Assembly (NCBI GenBank): GCA_013297725.1
Contig: JAAFIB010000005.1
Span: 20,616-84,615, forward strand
From: Sphingomonadales bacterium
Lineage (GTDB): Bacteria > Pseudomonadota > Alphaproteobacteria > Sphingomonadales > Sphingomonadaceae
Reading direction: 5' to 3'
Length of the DNA: 64,000 nt
The position numbers and the translations under genes were made by a program. Positions 61,988-64,000 of this stretch are shown here, piece after piece. The notes beneath the pieces were generated by a model. It had not been told where the DNA came from, did not search any database, and was given only the letters and a program-made list of their open reading frames with translations. How positions within the stretch are numbered: position 1 is the first letter of the stretch; every line of letters starts with the position of its first letter.

Positions 61988-64000
61988 TCAGAAACTGCCG
62001 CGGAGCGTAACGCCAAATGTGCGAGGCTCAGCCAGGAAGTGCGAGAAGATCTGGCGTCCACCGGGATATTGCGGATCAACAAAGGGAGCCGACGTCGTTC
62101 CTGATTGGAATGGCGTGTTAAAGGCCACCTGCGCATAATCCTGATTAAAGATATTCTGGCCCCACAATTCAACTGCCCATTTATCGTCTGCGCCGCGAAG
62201 GCCAACACGAGCATTGAATACTGCAAACCCGTCCTGCTCTTTTTGCGGGAACAGGTCAGAGCCAGTATTGTAATCGCTGGTCATACGGCCATCGACATAT
62301 ACAAGTGCGCTCATACCGCTGCTGCCAACGGGTGGCGTCCAAGTCATTGAGGCAGTCGTCACCAGCTCTGGTGCGTTTGACAGGTTGTCGCCTGGCAGTT
62401 TGCGCAATGCTGCTGCCAACGGTGTCCCTGCTTTTGTGCCAACCAGATTGTTGCGATAGCTGGTGTCTGTGTAGGTCAAGCCTAGCCCAACGCGGAAATC
62501 GCGCGATGGCTTAATCGAGCCTTCAAGCTCTACACCGCGCGCACTGACGCCCCAGCTGACATCACCGGCTGCACATACGCCGGTTGCATCGCTGGTATCG
62601 CGATCTGCGCCAGCAAGGCTGGTTGTGCAGCCGTTGACATTCTGCACCAGGAACACTGCACCGTTAAACGTATTCAGCTGGAAATTGCTGAAGTCCTGAC
62701 GGAATGCAGAAACATTCAAGCTGAATGGTCCAGTCGAATATTTCGCACCGATTTCATACGATGTGACCAGTTCGGGATCGAACTGTAGGTTGCCGACAAA
62801 TGCCTGCGCACCACCGACTGTTGCAGAGAAAGGCAAAGTTGCGCCCTTTAATGCAGAACGATCAAGGTTGAATCCGCCCGCTTTATAACCCTTTGAATAG
62901 CTGGCATAGGTCAGCAGATCTTCATTAAGTTTATAGGAAAGGATCGCCGTTCCCGTAAACTGGTCCTCTGCCCGCTTGTCATTAATGCTCACGCCATTCA
63001 GTTCTGCGGTTGAGTTACCTTGGCAGCCTAATGCGATCAAAGCTCCAGCCAGTCCGCGCGCAGTGGCATTCGTGCTGGTCAATGCGCCTGCACCAATCAA
63101 CGAAGTTTGCAGCGTGGTACAGACTGTGTTGTTATTGCCAAAGGTCGCGTTGAAACGCTTCTTCTCATTAGTGTAGCGCAGACCAAGCGTTAGATCGAGG
63201 CCATCGGTGATGTTGATGATGTTGTGCGTAAACAGCGCCCAGTTGCGGCTGCGCTGATTATATTCATCGCGAGTCGCACCAAGGTTGTTGAGTGTATCTA
63301 GCGCCGCAAAGCCACTTGCTACTGCCGCGCCAACTGCACCACCGCCGCTTGCAGCAGAAAGGGTGGCTGGACCAACGACGGGCGCTACGCAACCTGGGCT
63401 CGTCGGAGAATAAAGACCCGCCAAACCACCGCCGGAAATAATACGGCATGTTGCAAAGCGGCCATATTGGTTGCCAAAGCGCAGATTGTCCCGAACTTGA
63501 AGTTTTTCATTCGCAAAGAAGCCGCCGACCAACCAGTCAAGCTTTCCGTCAAACGCTTCGCCCTGCAAACGCAGTTCTTGTGTGAAGGTTCTAAACTGAC
63601 GGTAATTGTCATTGCCCGGGGCACGATACAGAATATCGACTGTGCCATAATCGGTGTCTGAACCTTGGCCCGATTTGTAATCACGATAGGCAGTGATCGA
63701 GGTCAGATTAGCGCCGCCGAGATCAGCCTTGATTTCCATCGAAACACCACCGTCTGTCGTTTTGCCCTTAAAGGTGCGACCCGGTGTGACCGAAATGTCC
63801 CGGCCATATCCCTGATTGAAAGCAGTCAGCGACTGGCCAAGATCGCGCAACACATTGATGATGTTGTTGCCCGTTGTTTGCAGCGGTGTCAGCGGAGTTG
63901 AAGGATTGTTCAGATCACCAACAAAGGGGTTAAGCGTCCGGTCGAGATAAACCGCCGCACAGCATTTTTCTTTGCGGTTGGTGTAATCGCCAACCAGTCG
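61988..64000 (-). CDS. TonB-dependent receptor, N-terminus beyond the window
   Basis: The frame is open to base 64000 (671 codons seen), so the signal peptide, TonB box and plug start lie outside. The visible part is barrel: SITAYRDYKSGQGSDTDYG, LTLGLRYTNEKKRFNATFG, LLTYASYSKGYKAGGFNLDRS and the C-terminal EPRTFGVTLRGSF ending in Phe. SYSKGYKAGGFN is the hallmark of the large sphingomonad receptor group. Internal starts such as the GTG at 63853 are not real. Paired cysteines (CC in KEKCCAAVY; C-x-n-C loops) suggest extracellular disulfides. The ligand is unknown. Confidence 0.92.
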   Translation of the reverse strand, partial: RLVGDYTNRKEKCCAAVYLDRTLNPFVGDLNNPSTPLTPLQTTGNNIINVLRDLGQSLTAFNQGYGRDISVTPGRTFKGKTTDGGVSMEIKADLGGANLTSITAYRDYKSGQGSDTDYGTVDILYRAPGNDNYRQFRTFTQELRLQGEAFDGKLDWLVGGFFANEKLQVRDNLRFGNQYGRFATCRIISGGGLAGLYSPTSPGCVAPVVGPATLSAASGGGAVGAAVASGFAALDTLNNLGATRDEYNQRSRNWALFTHNIINITDGLDLTLGLRYTNEKKRFNATFGNNNTVCTTLQTSLIGAGALTSTNATARGLAGALIALGCQGNSTAELNGVSINDKRAEDQFTGTAILSYKLNEDLLTYASYSKGYKAGGFNLDRSALKGATLPFSATVGGAQAFVGNLQFDPELVTSYEIGAKYSTGPFSLNVSAFRQDFSNFQLNTFNGAVFLVQNVNGCTTSLAGADRDTSDATGVCAAGDVSWGVSARGVELEGSIKPSRDFRVGLGLTYTDTSYRNNLVGTKAGTPLAAALRKLPGDNLSNAPELVTTASMTWTPPVGSSGMSALVYVDGRMTSDYNTGSDLFPQKEQDGFAVFNARVGLRGADDKWAVELWGQNIFNQDYAQVAFNTPFQSGTTSAPFVDPQYPGGRQIFSHFLAEPRTFGVTLRGSF

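Noticed and set aside
1..64000. CRISPR array, prophage or insertion sequence
   Set aside because: No regularly spaced direct repeats, transposase, integrase or phage structural genes are seen in any frame.

Overview
The window looks like a chromosomal segment of an alphaproteobacterium of the order Sphingomonadales (Sphingomonadaceae; a Sphingorhabdus- or Sphingopyxis-like genus is my best guess). This rests on gene content: a SapC family protein, MmcB, COQ9, a CpdR-like response regulator, two large TonB-dependent receptors, RhlE, an IspZ-like protein, and a tRNA-Val(GAC) with DNA-encoded CCA. The exact genus cannot be read from the sequence. I see no rRNA, insertion sequence, prophage or CRISPR array.

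Positions 1-31810 hold a surface polysaccharide locus in alternating blocks. After a truncated outer-membrane barrel gene (1-2970), a plus-strand block (3393-12128) encodes a Wzc-type tyrosine autokinase/co-polymerase, a small PglC-like phosphoglycosyl transferase and a zinc-ribbon methyltransferase. It continues with a tightly overlapping cassette: FkbH-like protein, acyl carrier protein, ketosynthase III, second acyl carrier protein, short-chain reductase, methylmalonyl-CoA-epimerase-like VOC protein and PglD/NeuD-like acyltransferase. A minus block (16636-12155) gives an EpsG-like polymerase, a DegT aminotransferase, an SDR epimerase/reductase and a glycosyltransferase. A plus block (16804-22134) gives a Wzx-like flippase, all four activities of GDP-D-glycero-D-manno-heptose synthesis in three genes (one is an HddC-GmhB fusion) and an FkbM methyltransferase. 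A minus block (28080-22156) gives an O-antigen ligase/polymerase, a TPR protein, a PglF/WbpM-like 4,6-dehydratase and a glycosyltransferase. WecB and WecC (UDP-ManNAcA) and a UDP-GlcA 4-epimerase close the locus. Together the genes suggest a Wzx/Wzy-type glycan started on an amino-6-deoxy sugar whose amine may receive a purpose-made acyl group.

Positions 31888-64000 are mostly core and housekeeping genes: a flavin disulfide oxidoreductase with a TVP38 membrane protein, ssb, feoAB, COQ9, an EamA transporter, an old yellow enzyme, a sterol-desaturase family enzyme, a DUF3604 protein, mmcB, glnK-amtB behind a clear sigma-54 promoter, a TonB receptor, dnaN, a histidine phosphatase, rlmN, an IspZ-like protein, a thioesterase, an AraC regulator, tRNA-Val, a CpdR-like regulator, an N-formylglutamate amidohydrolase, cytochrome b561, SapC, an FAD-linked oxidase, rhlE and a second, truncated TonB receptor. 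Between the amidohydrolase and cytochrome b561 genes lies a well-formed candidate small RNA with two exposed anti-Shine-Dalgarno C-rich motifs and an intrinsic terminator.
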